NCBI GenBank assembly: GCA_027484105.1
Contig: JAIXUG010000014.1
Span: 1 to 64,000, forward strand
Origin: Comamonadaceae bacterium
GTDB taxonomy: Bacteria; Pseudomonadota; Gammaproteobacteria; Burkholderiales; Burkholderiaceae_C
Length of the DNA: 64,000 nt
Direction: 5' to 3'
The notes below the pieces were generated by a model. That model did not search any database, was not told the origin of the DNA, and worked only from the letters and a program-made list of their open reading frames with translations. The position numbers and the translations under genes were made by a program. Shown piece after piece: positions 38,401 to 47,450 of the stretch (the first letter of the stretch is position 1; every line of letters starts with the position of its first letter).

Positions 38401-39555
38401 GCTGCACGCGCCGCCCCCGGCATGGGCACAGCCCCCGTCTGGCAAAGCTATTTGCCCACACGCATGGGGCTGAAGACCCAGACCTTGACCGTCAATGACC
38501 GCAGTTTGCACCAGGTGAACGCCGGGGGAACCCGCGACGGCGCCCAATGGCGCAGCACGATTGAAGCCAAAGAAATGGCCGGATATGTCACATTCCAGCA
38601 GTCTTTCACCGGTCAACCGGGCCAGCTTTTTGCCCGTTTGAGTCGGCTGAGCTTGCCACCCGCAGAGCTGGCCCAAGTCGAGGCCTTGCTGGAAGCTCCA
38701 CCGACACAGCTGCCCGCCCTGGACATCGTGGTCGACGCATTGGAGTTGCGCGGCATTCAAATGGGCCGCGTCGAAATTGAAGCCATCAACCAGGAGGCCT
38801 CCAAAGCCCGATCCGCTGCTGCCCCTGAATGGCAACTGAACAAGTTCAACATCTTTTTGCCCGAAGCACAAATGAAGAGCACAGGCCGGTGGTTGACCGC
38901 CAGAGATGGCGGGCCGCTGCGCAAAACCGAAATGAACTTTGTTTTGGACATTCAGGATGCAGGCGCCTTGCTGAATCGGCTGGGCACACCCGATGCCCTG
39001 CGTGGTGGAGTGGGACAACTGTCTGGCGCCATCCATTGGCAAGGCTCGCCTTTGGCCCTGGATTACCCCAGCATGAATGGGCAGATGGAGGTCCGCATGG
39101 GCCGGGGCCAATTCCTCAAGGCCGATGCTGGCGCAGCCAAATTGCTGGGTGTCTTGAGCCTGCAAGCGCTGCCCCGGCGCTTGTTGCTCGATTTCAGGGA
39201 TGTCTTTGCCGAAGGCTTCGCCTTTGACTCGGTGCGCGGCGATGTCACGATCCACAAGGGCACGGCCCAAACACGCAATCTGCAAATCAAAGGAGTCAAC
39301 GCACTGGTCTTGTTGGACGGAGAAGCCAGTCTTGCCCAAGAAACCCAAAACCTGAAGGTTCACATCTTGCCCCTTGTGGACACGGGCACCACGTCCTTGT
39401 TGGCGGGCATGGCCCTCAACCCGGCGGTGGGGCTGACGGCATTTGTCGCGCAATGGCTTTTGAAAAACCCTCTGGCCCGCGCTTCAAGCCAAGAGTTCTT
39501 GATCGATGGCAGCTGGGCCAATCCCCGCGTCACGCGCATCGACAAACGCCCATGA
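35470..39555 (+). CDS. yhdP: YhdP-family envelope protein (AsmA-like, lipid transport)
   Basis: Very large inner-membrane-anchored periplasmic protein of the AsmA-like/YhdP family, which in E. coli moves phospholipid to the outer membrane. The ~1361-aa product has one N-terminal membrane helix (LFLWVLLIAGLVLALAWASL) and a long beta-rich body with a C-terminal AsmA-like region (VGLTAFVAQWLLKNPL). The start is uncertain: GTG 35470 leaves the glnE start free, whereas ATG 35410 would overlap glnE by 29 bases; neither has a clear ribosome-binding site. Its stop overlaps the kinase gene (ATGA). Confidence 0.88.
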   Translation: MPHPPVLPSRESRPQRWLAGLVRLFLWVLLIAGLVLALAWASLHFWIVPRIDEFRPGLERLARQSLGVPMRIGSLSAQSTGWVPSFELRDLELLDDQGRSGLRLPKVLIALSLRSAMGLKLDQLVLDAPELAVRQTSEGHWQVAGMDWGTALQGNSVAADWLFSQREIIVRGGVLRWHAAPLADPQNEPSQALQLQDVDLVIRNSARTHSLRLDATPPLGWGERFVLMGQFKRKLLSIRAGRHADWSGQAYAYFPQADLAQLRAAAPAQWAREWGPVQGEGVLRLWADVDQGQWRGGVADLSLVGLRARLNEQGLPLAFERLSGRVGVQVHEDGFMASTQGLSFVNNEGLRWPGGNVSLDYTRAADSRPARGVLQADQLDLHALRELALRLPHAAAIHPALQARDIAGQVSHLHLRWQGEWPQPDTYEAKASIQGLRWQPDATHPATPPGQMGAHWPGLRGADMNVEWRHDGGQIGVRMGQNSALWLPGVLLPAEVPLQNLQANARWERRSKAQGEGWRVPKWDLKMANADLSGEWRGQWQSLPEGPGVLTLDGTLEKANASAAYRYLPLSLPASVRDYLRDALVQGSYNNVSVKIKGDLAKLPFANPQDGEFRFSGRVKDILFDMVPASILPAGRPSWPRLHGLQGQLIFDRLGMRLKDASARTGEAANAVVLTAPLVEIADMSRQALLQVRAESKSSAPEVLKLIQQSALNPLLSNALQEAQVRGELQTQFDLRLPLLNLAQSKVQGHVVFNNTDLRLLPDTPWLEKIQGQLQFHESGFGLQQIQAQLWGGPVAIDGGMRPSNAASAPTIEFQARGRVGAEGLRTAKEFYPLDWLAQHAQGSTAYNASLAWREGQPDLLVQSRLEGMAVNMPAPLGKTAKSASPLNVRIRTRSVPSGPQDHIQVQLADSVRVEYVRSLSGKVPEVLRGVWGVGIPSNQMPTLPESGVTAQVVMDRLDVDEWLALLPEPQTAPAGQAARAAPGMGTAPVWQSYLPTRMGLKTQTLTVNDRSLHQVNAGGTRDGAQWRSTIEAKEMAGYVTFQQSFTGQPGQLFARLSRLSLPPAELAQVEALLEAPPTQLPALDIVVDALELRGIQMGRVEIEAINQEASKARSAAAPEWQLNKFNIFLPEAQMKSTGRWLTARDGGPLRKTEMNFVLDIQDAGALLNRLGTPDALRGGVGQLSGAIHWQGSPLALDYPSMNGQMEVRMGRGQFLKADAGAAKLLGVLSLQALPRRLLLDFRDVFAEGFAFDSVRGDVTIHKGTAQTRNLQIKGVNALVLLDGEASLAQETQNLKVHILPLVDTGTTSLLAGMALNPAVGLTAFVAQWLLKNPLARASSQEFLIDGSWANPRVTRIDKRP

Positions 39556-41639
39556 CACCCACCGCATTGACGCACTGGCTGCATGCACTTGAACTGCGCA
39601 CCACCGCCGGGTGGAGCACATTCAAGGAAGCTTTGTCCTCAGGGCGTGGCAAGGGCGCTTTGTGGATTGCCCTGATCGCTTTGGTGATGGCGGTGTTGAC
39701 CACCTTGGTTTGGTTGGCGGGTCGTTACGAAACGAGTCAATTGCAAGCCGAATTGGAAAGTGACACGGCTGAGGCCGTGGGTGATTTGCGGCGTCAATTG
39801 GCACGCCAATCGCAAAGCCTGCAAGGCTTGCAATCGAACACGCCGGCGGAAGCTTTCTGGAGCAACGAGGCGCAAGCCCTTTTGCGTGAACACCGCGAAT
39901 GGCTACGCATCGAGTCGCGCGACCTGGGAATGAAACTCAAAAACCAGGTCGACACGCCCTTGCGCAAACCCATTTTTGAACGCACCCCGCGCATCGATTC
40001 ACTCAACGAAACCGTACAAGCCTGTTCCAAAGCCCGCCGCATCAACGGTCCGAGTTATTCCAGCTCTTACTTTTTGCCACAAAGCGATGGCGTGGGTTTT
40101 GAGGTCATGGAAATGTGTCTGCCCCAAACAGAAGACGGGGTGCTGATCGGCTTCACCATCGTGACCTATGGTCTGCAAGAGTTGCTCAATGAGCTCTTGG
40201 GCAACAGCTTTGGTCGGCGCAACGAGATTTCTTTCACAGAACCCGATGGAACACGTCTGGCCATTGCCGGCAGCCAAAGTCGAGGCCTTCGGGTCTTCAC
40301 CTCTCAACAACTCGTAAACCTGCCTGGCAACACGCTGGTGTTTCGCATGGATGGTCGTCGCGGCGAAGCCCATCTTTTTCCCAATGTCTTGACCGCCTTG
40401 GTCACAGGCATGTCGATGGCCCTGATCACGGTGATGATTTTGTTGGCCAAGGACTCTCGCCGCCGCTTAAAGGCTGAACGCGACCTGGCCGAAGCCTTGG
40501 CTTTTCGCAAAGCCATGGAGGACTCGCTGGTCACCGGACTTCGGGCGCGCGATCTGGAAGGGCGCATCACCTATGTGAACCCTGCTTTTTGCCAAATGGT
40601 CGGCTTTGAGCCCGACATGCTGACTGGAAAAAATGCACCCATGCCCTATTGGCCACCCGAGATGGTGGACGAGTACAGGCAACGCCAAGCGATTCGGCTG
40701 GCAGGCAATGTCCCGCCCCGCGAGGGCTTTGAGTCGGTGTTCATGCGGCAGGACGGCACGCGTTTTCCGGTGCTCATCATCGAAGCGCCCCTGATCAGCG
40801 TGCAAGGCGAACAAACCGGCTGGATGGGCGCCGTGATTGACATCAGCGAGCAGCGCCGCATCGAAGAGGTCTCCAGGGCAAGCCAAGAGCGCCTGCAAGC
40901 GACGGCTCGCCTGACCACGGTGGGTGAAATGGCCTCGTTACTGAGCCACGAACTGAACCAACCGCTGGCCGCCATTTCGAGCTATGCCAATGGCTCGCTC
41001 AACCTGCTCAATGACCCGCAGGCCGAACCCCAAACCATGAATGATGTGCACATGGCGCTGCGTCGGATTGCCGAGCAAGCCGAACGCGCCGGGCGCGTCA
41101 TCAACAGCGTGCACGACTTCGTGCGCCGACGCGATCAGGCGCGCGAGCCCCTGCCGCCCCATGCCCTGTTCGATGCCGTGGCCCCTCTGGTCCAACTGCA
41201 AGCGCGCAAATTACAAGTGATTGTTCAGACCCAGATCGACCCCCACCTGCCGGAGGTGATGTGTGACCGCACCATGGTCGAGCAGGTTTTGCTGAACCTG
41301 GCACGCAACGGCATGCAGGCCATGGACAAGCCCGGATGCAACGATCGAAGGCTGCTGCTCAAAGCCCGCCGCGCGGCGTCCAATGCCGATCAAGCCTGGG
41401 TCGAATTCTCTGTGACCGATGTCGGGGAGGGCATCAGTGAATCGGTGGCACAGCAATTGTTCACGCCTTTTTTCACCACCAAGAGCGAAGGCATGGGCCT
41501 GGGCTTGAGCCTGTGCCGAACCGTGGTGGAACAACACGGCGGCCACCTGGAGTTTGAAGCATTCATGCCCAAAGGCACCGTGTTCCGCTTTACCTTGCCG
41601 GTCAAGACGCCCCCTGTTTTGGATAAGATCCGCGCATGA
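39552..41639 (+). CDS. Membrane PAS-domain sensor histidine kinase
   Basis: 695-aa kinase with a periplasmic sensor region (about 60-285) between two membrane helices (LWIALIALVMAVLTTLVWLA and VTGMSMALITVMILLA), then a PAS domain (ITYVNPAFCQMVGFEPDMLT) with PAC segment, a HisKA domain with H466 (LLSHELNQPLAAISSY) and an HATPase domain with the N-box (NLARNGMQAM), DVGEGI and GMGLGLSL. The HELNQPL form is that of FixL/TtrS/DctB-like kinases paired with FixJ-type regulators. It overlaps yhdP and the regulator gene by four bases each. Confidence 0.93.
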   Translation: MTPTALTHWLHALELRTTAGWSTFKEALSSGRGKGALWIALIALVMAVLTTLVWLAGRYETSQLQAELESDTAEAVGDLRRQLARQSQSLQGLQSNTPAEAFWSNEAQALLREHREWLRIESRDLGMKLKNQVDTPLRKPIFERTPRIDSLNETVQACSKARRINGPSYSSSYFLPQSDGVGFEVMEMCLPQTEDGVLIGFTIVTYGLQELLNELLGNSFGRRNEISFTEPDGTRLAIAGSQSRGLRVFTSQQLVNLPGNTLVFRMDGRRGEAHLFPNVLTALVTGMSMALITVMILLAKDSRRRLKAERDLAEALAFRKAMEDSLVTGLRARDLEGRITYVNPAFCQMVGFEPDMLTGKNAPMPYWPPEMVDEYRQRQAIRLAGNVPPREGFESVFMRQDGTRFPVLIIEAPLISVQGEQTGWMGAVIDISEQRRIEEVSRASQERLQATARLTTVGEMASLLSHELNQPLAAISSYANGSLNLLNDPQAEPQTMNDVHMALRRIAEQAERAGRVINSVHDFVRRRDQAREPLPPHALFDAVAPLVQLQARKLQVIVQTQIDPHLPEVMCDRTMVEQVLLNLARNGMQAMDKPGCNDRRLLLKARRAASNADQAWVEFSVTDVGEGISESVAQQLFTPFFTTKSEGMGLGLSLCRTVVEQHGGHLEFEAFMPKGTVFRFTLPVKTPPVLDKIRA

Positions 41640-42301
41640 ATTTCACCGACACGCCCACCGTTTTCATTGTGGATGACGACGCGAGCGTTCGCGAGGGCAT
41701 GGCCTGGCTGTTGCGCACCCGGCGTTTGCTCAGCGAGTCATTTGAAAGTGCCGAGTCTTTCCTGAACATGTTGGAAACGAATTTTCAGGACACCGACAAG
41801 GGTTCCCGGTCTGAACACAACTGGCCCCGGCAAGCCGCCTGCATTTTGCTGGACGTGCGCATGCCCTCCATGAGTGGTTTGGCGCTGTTTGAACAACTGC
41901 TGAACAACGGCATCGCCCACGCATGGCCTGTGATTTTCCTGACCGGTCATGCCGATGTGCCCACCGCTGTGGACAGCGTCAAACGGGGGGCCTTTGACTT
42001 CTGTGAAAAACCGTTCTCTGACAACGCGCTGGTCGACCGTGTGGAACAAGCGCTGCTCTTGTCGCACGAGCGTTTGAGCGCCCGCCATGAACAGCTGCGC
42101 TTGCAAGCGCGCCTGATGGAGCTGACCGATCGAGAGCGGGATGTGATGCGACTGGTGGTCGAAGGCCTGCCCAACAAACTGATTGCGGACCAACTGGACA
42201 TCAGTGTGCGCACGGTGGAAGTGCACCGCGCGCGCGTGTTTGACAAAATGGAAGTCAAATCGGCTGTGGAACTGGCCAATTTGATGCGGAGCCTGACGTG
42301 A
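41636..42301 (+). CDS. FixJ-type response regulator (REC + LuxR HTH)
   Basis: Cognate regulator of the preceding kinase. The 221-aa product has a receiver domain with the acidic pocket in IVDDDAS, phospho-acceptor D73 (CILLDVRMPSMSG), T in FLTGHAD and K in CEKPFSD, then a LuxR/FixJ HTH (LTDRERDVMRLVVEG, SVRTVEVHRARV). The receiver has an insertion of about 12 residues (NFQDTDKGSRSEHNWP) before the acceptor strand. It overlaps the kinase and the following NlpC/P60 gene by four bases each. Confidence 0.94.
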   Translation: MNFTDTPTVFIVDDDASVREGMAWLLRTRRLLSESFESAESFLNMLETNFQDTDKGSRSEHNWPRQAACILLDVRMPSMSGLALFEQLLNNGIAHAWPVIFLTGHADVPTAVDSVKRGAFDFCEKPFSDNALVDRVEQALLLSHERLSARHEQLRLQARLMELTDRERDVMRLVVEGLPNKLIADQLDISVRTVEVHRARVFDKMEVKSAVELANLMRSLT

Positions 42302-42849
42302 CAACAGGCCACGCCACCCGGCAGGCTCACGAGACCCAAGACCCCTTGCACCACCGACGGCGCATGCTGACGGGCTTGGGACTGGCCTGGGTCGGTTTGA
42401 TCTCGGCCTGCTCCACCACACCGGTTTCACGGCCTGCCGAGCCTGCACCTCGAACCCCTGTGCCTTACAACACGGTGCGCAACGACTTGGCCTTGTTTGC
42501 TTTGTCCTTGCTGGACACGCCCTACAAATGGGGCGGTCGCGGCCCGGCCACCGGATTTGATTGTTCGGGCTTGGTGGCGCACATCTACCGGGAAGGGGGC
42601 GGCATCGTCGTCAAAGGCACTTCGGCCGAGCTAGGACGCAAATCACGGCCCATCGCACGATCGGCCTTGCTGCCGGGTGATCTGGTTTTTTTCAACACCT
42701 TGGGGACACGTCACTCGCACGTGGGGGTGTATGTGGGCGACGGGCGCTTTGTGCATGCCAGCAACCCTCGCACTGGCGTTCGCGTCGATCACCTGAGTCA
42801 CCGCTATTACGCCCAACGCTTTGAAGGTGCACACACCTTGCTCGACTGA
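42298..42849 (+). CDS. NlpC/P60 (C40) peptidoglycan endopeptidase lipoprotein
   Basis: Cell-wall cysteine peptidase that would cut muropeptide stems. The 183-aa product starts at GTG 42298 overlapping the regulator stop; an ATG at 42364 is the alternative. The n-region HHRRRMLTG leads to a lipobox (LISAC). The catalytic Cys is in FDCSGLV, the His in RHSHVGVYVGD, and the third polar residue is likely the His of FVHASN. It is the fourth member of the overlapping yhdP-kinase-regulator chain, so envelope maintenance is a plausible theme of the operon. Confidence 0.92.
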   Translation: MTTGHATRQAHETQDPLHHRRRMLTGLGLAWVGLISACSTTPVSRPAEPAPRTPVPYNTVRNDLALFALSLLDTPYKWGGRGPATGFDCSGLVAHIYREGGGIVVKGTSAELGRKSRPIARSALLPGDLVFFNTLGTRHSHVGVYVGDGRFVHASNPRTGVRVDHLSHRYYAQRFEGAHTLLD

Positions 42850-42859
42850 AGTCCTGCGC

Positions 42860-43009
42860 TCACTTTTTGGACTCGTCTGAAGAAGCGCCTGGGGGCTTCG
42901 ATTCACCCGGAGGCAATTCACCTTTGTTGCGGCCGGAAAACATCGTCCACCAGACAATACCCACCAAAATCACCAAGGCCAGCAACGCTTCGAGCAGAAT
43001 CAGACCCAT
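42860..43009 (-). CDS. 49-aa single-pass membrane protein (unannotated-size small gene)
   Basis: Short frame encoding a typical small membrane protein: an N-terminal hydrophobic helix (LLEALLALVILVGIVWWTMF, residues 5-24), a basic GRNKG boundary and a hydrophilic Pro/Ser/Lys tail ending DESKK. A good ribosome-binding site (GGGGAG) lies 6 bases before its ATG at 43009. The start codon and that of mltA on the other strand share the CATG at 43007-43010. The function is unknown; positive-inside charge predicts the tail in the cytoplasm. It also lies tail-to-tail 10 bp from the NlpC/P60 gene. Confidence 0.75.
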   Translation of the reverse strand: MGLILLEALLALVILVGIVWWTMFSGRNKGELPPGESKPPGASSDESKK

Positions 43010-44174
43010 GCAAGCTCCCCGTTATTTGTCCCGCCGACCGCCATGGTCTGGCTTGTTTGTGGCCGCGATTGTAGGCACCTTGAGCGCTTGCTCGGTGGCC
43101 CCTGTGCTGCATGACCCTGAACCTGCAAGTCCATCGGTTCAAGCAACCGCCCCTGCGGAAATCGCACGCCCTTTGCCCGCGCCCATGGTCCGCGAACAAA
43201 GCCGTTGGATTCCCGTGCCTTGGTCTGAACTGCCAGGCCTGAACACCGACGCCATCAACGAGGCCTGGCCCGCTTGGCTGCAAAGTTGCCAAAAACCCGG
43301 TCCCACTTGGAAAGCCCTGTGCCCCGAGATCGCCAAACTGGCCAACGCCCCGGTCGAACAACAACGCCGTTGGATGCGCGACAACCTGCAGCCCTTCCGC
43401 GTGGAGTCGCATGATCAACGTCCCTCCGGCTTGCTCACGGGCTATTACGAACCCGCACTGGTGGGCTCGCGCCAAGCGCAAGGCCACTTCAAAGTGCCCT
43501 TGTATGCGCCCCCCGCCCAATTGGGCCAACGCAAGCCTTGGTACACCCGCCAAGAGATCGACACCTTGCCCGCCGCCCGCGCAGCCTTGCGCGGCAAAGA
43601 ACTGCTGTACTTGGCCGATCCGGTGGACGCGATGGTGTTGCACATCCAAGGCTCGGGCCTGGTGAATGTGACCGAGCCCGACGGCCGCCAGCGCTGGGTG
43701 CGCATGGCCTATGCGGCCACCAACGACCAGCCCTACATCAGCATTGGCCGCTGGTTGCTGGACCGCAAGCTCATCACCGACGCGAGCTGGCCCGGCATCA
43801 AGGCCTGGATCGACCGCAACCCGTCACGGGTCAATGAACTGCTGTGGCAAAACCCGCGCGTGGTGTTTTTCCGCGAAGAGGCCTTGCCCGTGGGCAGCAC
43901 CCCGCCTGGCCCCAAAGGGGCGCAAGGCGTGCCGCTCACCGCCGAGCGTTCGATCGCGGTGGACCGCCGCAGCATCCCCTATGGCACGCCGGTGTGGATG
44001 AAATCCACCGGGCCACAAACTTCTTTTGACCGCCTGGTGCTGGCCCAAGACACCGGCACCGCCATCGTGGGCGCGGTGCGGGCCGACTATTACGCGGGCT
44101 CTGGCCCGGCAGCGGGCGAATTGGCGGGGCGCCTCAAGCAGCCCCTGCAAATGTGGGCCTTGTGGCCACGCTGA
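43008..44174 (+). CDS. mltA: Membrane-bound lytic murein transglycosylase A
   Basis: Outer-membrane lipoprotein that cleaves peptidoglycan glycan strands to anhydro-muropeptides. The 388-aa product has a lipoprotein signal ([14 protein letters not shown]), the MltA domain ([25 protein letters not shown]) and the C-terminal 3D domain ([36 protein letters not shown]) whose aspartates include the catalytic one. ATG 43008 is the last ATG that retains the signal peptide; no strong ribosome-binding site is visible. The start overlaps that of the divergent 49-aa gene. Confidence 0.94.
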   Translation: MQAPRYLSRRPPWSGLFVAAIVGTLSACSVAPVLHDPEPASPSVQATAPAEIARPLPAPMVREQSRWIPVPWSELPGLNTDAINEAWPAWLQSCQKPGPTWKALCPEIAKLANAPVEQQRRWMRDNLQPFRVESHDQRPSGLLTGYYEPALVGSRQAQGHFKVPLYAPPAQLGQRKPWYTRQEIDTLPAARAALRGKELLYLADPVDAMVLHIQGSGLVNVTEPDGRQRWVRMAYAATNDQPYISIGRWLLDRKLITDASWPGIKAWIDRNPSRVNELLWQNPRVVFFREEALPVGSTPPGPKGAQGVPLTAERSIAVDRRSIPYGTPVWMKSTGPQTSFDRLVLAQDTGTAIVGAVRADYYAGSGPAAGELAGRLKQPLQMWALWPR

Positions 44175-44193
44175 GCCGAATGCCATTGACCGG

Positions 44194-44466
44194 ATGACTT
44201 TGACCTGCCGCCCCGGCTGCGCCGCTTGCTGCACCGCGCCGTCCATCTCCTCGCCCATCCCCGGCATGCCCCAAGGCAAACCGGCGGGCGTGCCGTGCGT
44301 GCAACTGGATGCACAGTTGCGCTGCAAAATTTTTGGTCAGCCCGAACGCCCGGTTGTGTGCGGGCAACTGCAAGCCTCCTTGGACATGTGCGGTCCACAC
44401 GACGATGGCGGACGGTTTGCACGGCTGTACCTCACGCGTTTGGAAGAAATGACACGCCCCACATGA
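44194..44466 (+). CDS. YkgJ-family cysteine-cluster protein
   Basis: 90-aa protein of the YkgJ/UPF0153-type zinc- or iron-chelating cysteine-cluster family. The N-terminal cluster is CRPGCAACC, followed by GVPC, LRCKIF and [10 protein letters not shown], the spacing expected for the short form of the family. Function is not established; some members bind Fe-S or zinc. It begins 19 bp after mltA and may be co-transcribed. Confidence 0.82.
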   Translation: MTLTCRPGCAACCTAPSISSPIPGMPQGKPAGVPCVQLDAQLRCKIFGQPERPVVCGQLQASLDMCGPHDDGGRFARLYLTRLEEMTRPT

Positions 44467-44554
44467 GCGAGCACTTCGCTCCAGCAGTCACCTGCAGGTC
44501 ATCTGGCCCACAGCCGATCGCATAAGCTGTCATCTTTGACTTGGAGCCCGTGCC

Positions 44555-45340
44555 ATGGCGTTTGAGATTCCTTCTTTGAAAGACAGCGTTCACCCTGACG
44601 AGTGGCAGCTTCGCCTGGACCTGGCGGCGTGCTACCGGCTGGTGGCGCTGTACGGCTGGAGCGACCTGGTGTTCACCCACATCAGCGCCAAACTGCCGCA
44701 TTCGGTGGCGGGTGACGAGCATCAGTTTCTGATCAACCCCTACGGCCTGATGTTTGACGAGATCACCGCATCCAGCCTGGTGAAGGTGGACATGCAGTGC
44801 AACAAGTTGCACGACACTCCGTATCCGGTGAACCCGGCGGGCTTTGTGATCCACAGCGCGGTGCACGAAGCCAGGCCCGACGCGGGTTGCGTTTTGCACA
44901 CCCACACGCGGGCTGGCGTGGCCGTGAGCGCTCAAGCACACGGCGTGCTGCCCATCAGCCAGCAAAGCACTTTTGTGCTGGCCTCGTTGGCCTACCACGG
45001 CTACGAGGGCGTGGCCATCCATGACGAAGAAAAGCTGCGCCTGCAAGCCGATTTGGGGCAGGCCAACTTCCTGATGCTGCGCAACCACGGCTTGCTCACG
45101 GTGGGCAAAACCATTGCCGATGCCTTCTTGTCGATGTACACCTTTGAGAACACTTGCCGCATCCAGGTCGATGCGCTGGCCGGGCAATCCGGCCCCAAGG
45201 ATCTGACCGCGGTCGACCCGCAAATCCTGAACGGCGTGGCCCATGCGATGCGGGTGCAAACCGGAGGCTTGGGCGGCGCTTTTGTCTGGCCCTCATTGCT
45301 GCGCAAGCTGCAGCGTGAAAACCCGGGGTTTGATGGCTGA
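44555..45340 (+). CDS. Class II aldolase/adducin family protein
   Basis: 261-aa cytosolic protein with the class II aldolase fold. Zinc-ligand histidines lie in LHTHTRAG (His-x-His) and the third in LRNHGLLTVG; the N-terminal FTHISAKLP segment is the phosphate/backbone loop. Members of this length often act on small hydroxy-aldehydes or ketones; the substrate cannot be told. The gene stands alone, 88 bp after the YkgJ-type gene. Confidence 0.88.
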   Translation: MAFEIPSLKDSVHPDEWQLRLDLAACYRLVALYGWSDLVFTHISAKLPHSVAGDEHQFLINPYGLMFDEITASSLVKVDMQCNKLHDTPYPVNPAGFVIHSAVHEARPDAGCVLHTHTRAGVAVSAQAHGVLPISQQSTFVLASLAYHGYEGVAIHDEEKLRLQADLGQANFLMLRNHGLLTVGKTIADAFLSMYTFENTCRIQVDALAGQSGPKDLTAVDPQILNGVAHAMRVQTGGLGGAFVWPSLLRKLQRENPGFDG

Positions 45341-45360
45341 TGCCATCAGCCGCCCCGCTT

Positions 45361-46761
45361 TCAAAGGCGTGGCGGCGCTTCCAACTGCAGGCTCACCTTG
45401 AGTCCGCAAGCGCCATCCGGCGTGGACAAGGACAAGCGCGCACCCAGGATGCGGGCATATTCGGCCACGATGGCCAGCCCCAGACCCGAGCCCTCTTTCA
45501 AAAGTTCGCCCTCAGCCCCCTGGGCCCAGCGGGTGAGCACACGTTCTCGTTGAGCGTCCGAAATACCGGGGCCATTGTCCTGCACAGACAGCACCACTTG
45601 CCCGGCTTGCGATCTCTCGGCAATTTCCACCGTGACGGTTCTCGCGGCACCATCGGGCGCAAGACCATAGCGCAATGCGTTGTCGATCAAGTTGTCCAGC
45701 ACACCCTCGAGCAATGCGCGGTGGGCTTGAACGTACACCGGGGCATCCAGCCCGCGCGCACCCAAATCCACACCCAGAGCATCCGCCCGGTGCAGATAGC
45801 GCATGAGGCAGTCACGCACCACCTCATCCAGCGCTAAACGTTGGGTTTGAAACGAATGTTGGGCCTCTTCGGCCAAAGCCAAAGCCAACAGCTGGTCTAT
45901 CAGGTGGCTGGCACGCTCCTGACTTTTGGCAATGTTGCGCAGCTGCTCATGCCACACCTGGGGATCGGGCTGCGATAGCCCGTACTCGGCCAAAGCGCGC
46001 AAACCCGCCAAGGGTGTGCGCAGCTCATGGGCCACATTGCCCGCAAATTCTTTTTGTGCCCGCACGCTTTGACCAATGCGCAGCAACAAAGCATTGATGG
46101 CTTCGCTCAGGTGTTGCACCTCGCTTGAACGGTGGGGCACGTCGATTGGCGTCAGGTCACGAAAATCGCGCCGCGCCACATCATTGGCCAGGCTCGTCAG
46201 TGGCTGCAAGTCTTTCTGAACCATGCGCCGCAGCCAGCCGGCCAGACCCAACAACAAAATCAGCTGAGGCACCAAAGAAAAGACCAACAGCCTTTCAAAC
46301 AATTGCTCCTGGCTTCGCGTCGTCTGGGCCACCACCACCTTGTAAGCCGCCGGGTTCTGGCGTGAAAGCACAACGGCCCGCAAGCTCTGATTCTGAAACA
46401 GTACTTCCGTGAAAAAATAAACCTTGTCTACGTCGGCCACGGGCAAAGGTAAGCCCGGATGACCCACCAGCAAGCGCCCATCTTCTTGGTACACCGCGAA
46501 ATAAAAACGCTCCTTCTGGTCAAACAACAAGGTGTCCATTTCGTTGGGGCTCATGCCCAGGGTGAGCCCCCCGTCTTCTGCATGGCGTACACGGCTGGCC
46601 AATGCAAAGGCGTCGTCCAGCAAAGCCCGGTCAAATGCCTGTTGCGTGAAGTTGCGGGCAACGCCAAACGCGAGGAGCGAGCCCAGCAACCAAGTGACTG
46701 CCAGCGGCCATATCACGCTTTGCAACAAGCGCTGGCGCAAGGAGCGGACGTGCACGCTCAC
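45361..46761 (-). CDS. TctE/QseC-like sensor histidine kinase
   Basis: 466-aa membrane kinase: two helices (about 15-37 and 157-177) flank a periplasmic 2CSK-type sensor domain, followed by HAMP, HisKA with H245 (NVAHELRTPLAGL) and an HATPase with NLIDNALRYG, DNGPGI and GSGLGLAI. The start overlaps the stop of the response regulator gene by four bases. The pair is divergent from CzcCBA-like efflux genes, so metal sensing is likely by context, although the TctE family also includes tricarboxylate sensors. Confidence 0.93.
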   Translation of the reverse strand: MSVHVRSLRQRLLQSVIWPLAVTWLLGSLLAFGVARNFTQQAFDRALLDDAFALASRVRHAEDGGLTLGMSPNEMDTLLFDQKERFYFAVYQEDGRLLVGHPGLPLPVADVDKVYFFTEVLFQNQSLRAVVLSRQNPAAYKVVVAQTTRSQEQLFERLLVFSLVPQLILLLGLAGWLRRMVQKDLQPLTSLANDVARRDFRDLTPIDVPHRSSEVQHLSEAINALLLRIGQSVRAQKEFAGNVAHELRTPLAGLRALAEYGLSQPDPQVWHEQLRNIAKSQERASHLIDQLLALALAEEAQHSFQTQRLALDEVVRDCLMRYLHRADALGVDLGARGLDAPVYVQAHRALLEGVLDNLIDNALRYGLAPDGAARTVTVEIAERSQAGQVVLSVQDNGPGISDAQRERVLTRWAQGAEGELLKEGSGLGLAIVAEYARILGARLSLSTPDGACGLKVSLQLEAPPRL

Positions 46762-47450
46762 GGACGCTCTTCTTCCATCAAATACCCCAAACCGCGCAAG
46801 GTGCGAATGAATGCGCCAGAGTGGAGCAGTTTTTTGCGCAGGCGTGAAATAAAGGCCTCGAGGGCGTTGTCGACCAAGGCATCGTCAAAGCCAGACAATT
46901 TGCTCGACAGGTCTTTTTTGCTGACCGTGCGACCCGGAGGGGTCATCAGTTCCGAAAGGACCGCAAATTCACGTGCGGGCAAAACAAGCTCTTGCCCATG
47001 AATCAACACACGGCAAGCCTTGCGATCTAGCACCAATTGGCCCACCTGGGTCAGGTCATCGGTGCCCTGACTGCGCCGAACCAGCGCCCGCAACCGGGCT
47101 TCCACCTCGGCCAGATCGAAGGGCTTGCCCAAATAATCATCGGCCCCAGCATCCAAGCCGGCAATGCGCTCATCTGTCCGGTTGCGGGCCGTGAGCACCA
47201 GCACCGGCGTTTTGTCCCCTCGCGCGCGACGCTCACGCAAAAGGCTGAGGCTGTTGGTCATCACGGCATCGGTGCGTGCCGACAAAGGCAAATTCAAGTC
47301 CAACAACACCGCGTCATAAATTTGCACATGCCAAAAGTGTTGCGCCGCAGCCAGGTCACCCGCGGCATCGATGCGGTGCCCGGCATCGGTCAAGCTTCGC
47401 TGCATCACACCCCGCAACACAAGATCGTCTTCTACCAACAGTATGCGCAT
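46758..47450 (-). CDS. OmpR-family response regulator (TctD-like)
   Basis: 230-aa regulator with receiver domain (VEDD pocket, acceptor D51 in AVLLDLNLPL, T in VLTARN, K in YLGKPFDL) and a winged-helix Trans_reg_C domain (VSKKDLSSKLSG, DNALEAFISRLRKKL, IRTLRGLGYL). ATG 47450 gives the canonical MRILLVEDD; a longer upstream extension is not conserved. Probable target is the divergent efflux operon starting 90 bp away. Confidence 0.94.
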   Translation of the reverse strand: MRILLVEDDLVLRGVMQRSLTDAGHRIDAAGDLAAAQHFWHVQIYDAVLLDLNLPLSARTDAVMTNSLSLLRERRARGDKTPVLVLTARNRTDERIAGLDAGADDYLGKPFDLAEVEARLRALVRRSQGTDDLTQVGQLVLDRKACRVLIHGQELVLPAREFAVLSELMTPPGRTVSKKDLSSKLSGFDDALVDNALEAFISRLRKKLLHSGAFIRTLRGLGYLMEEERP

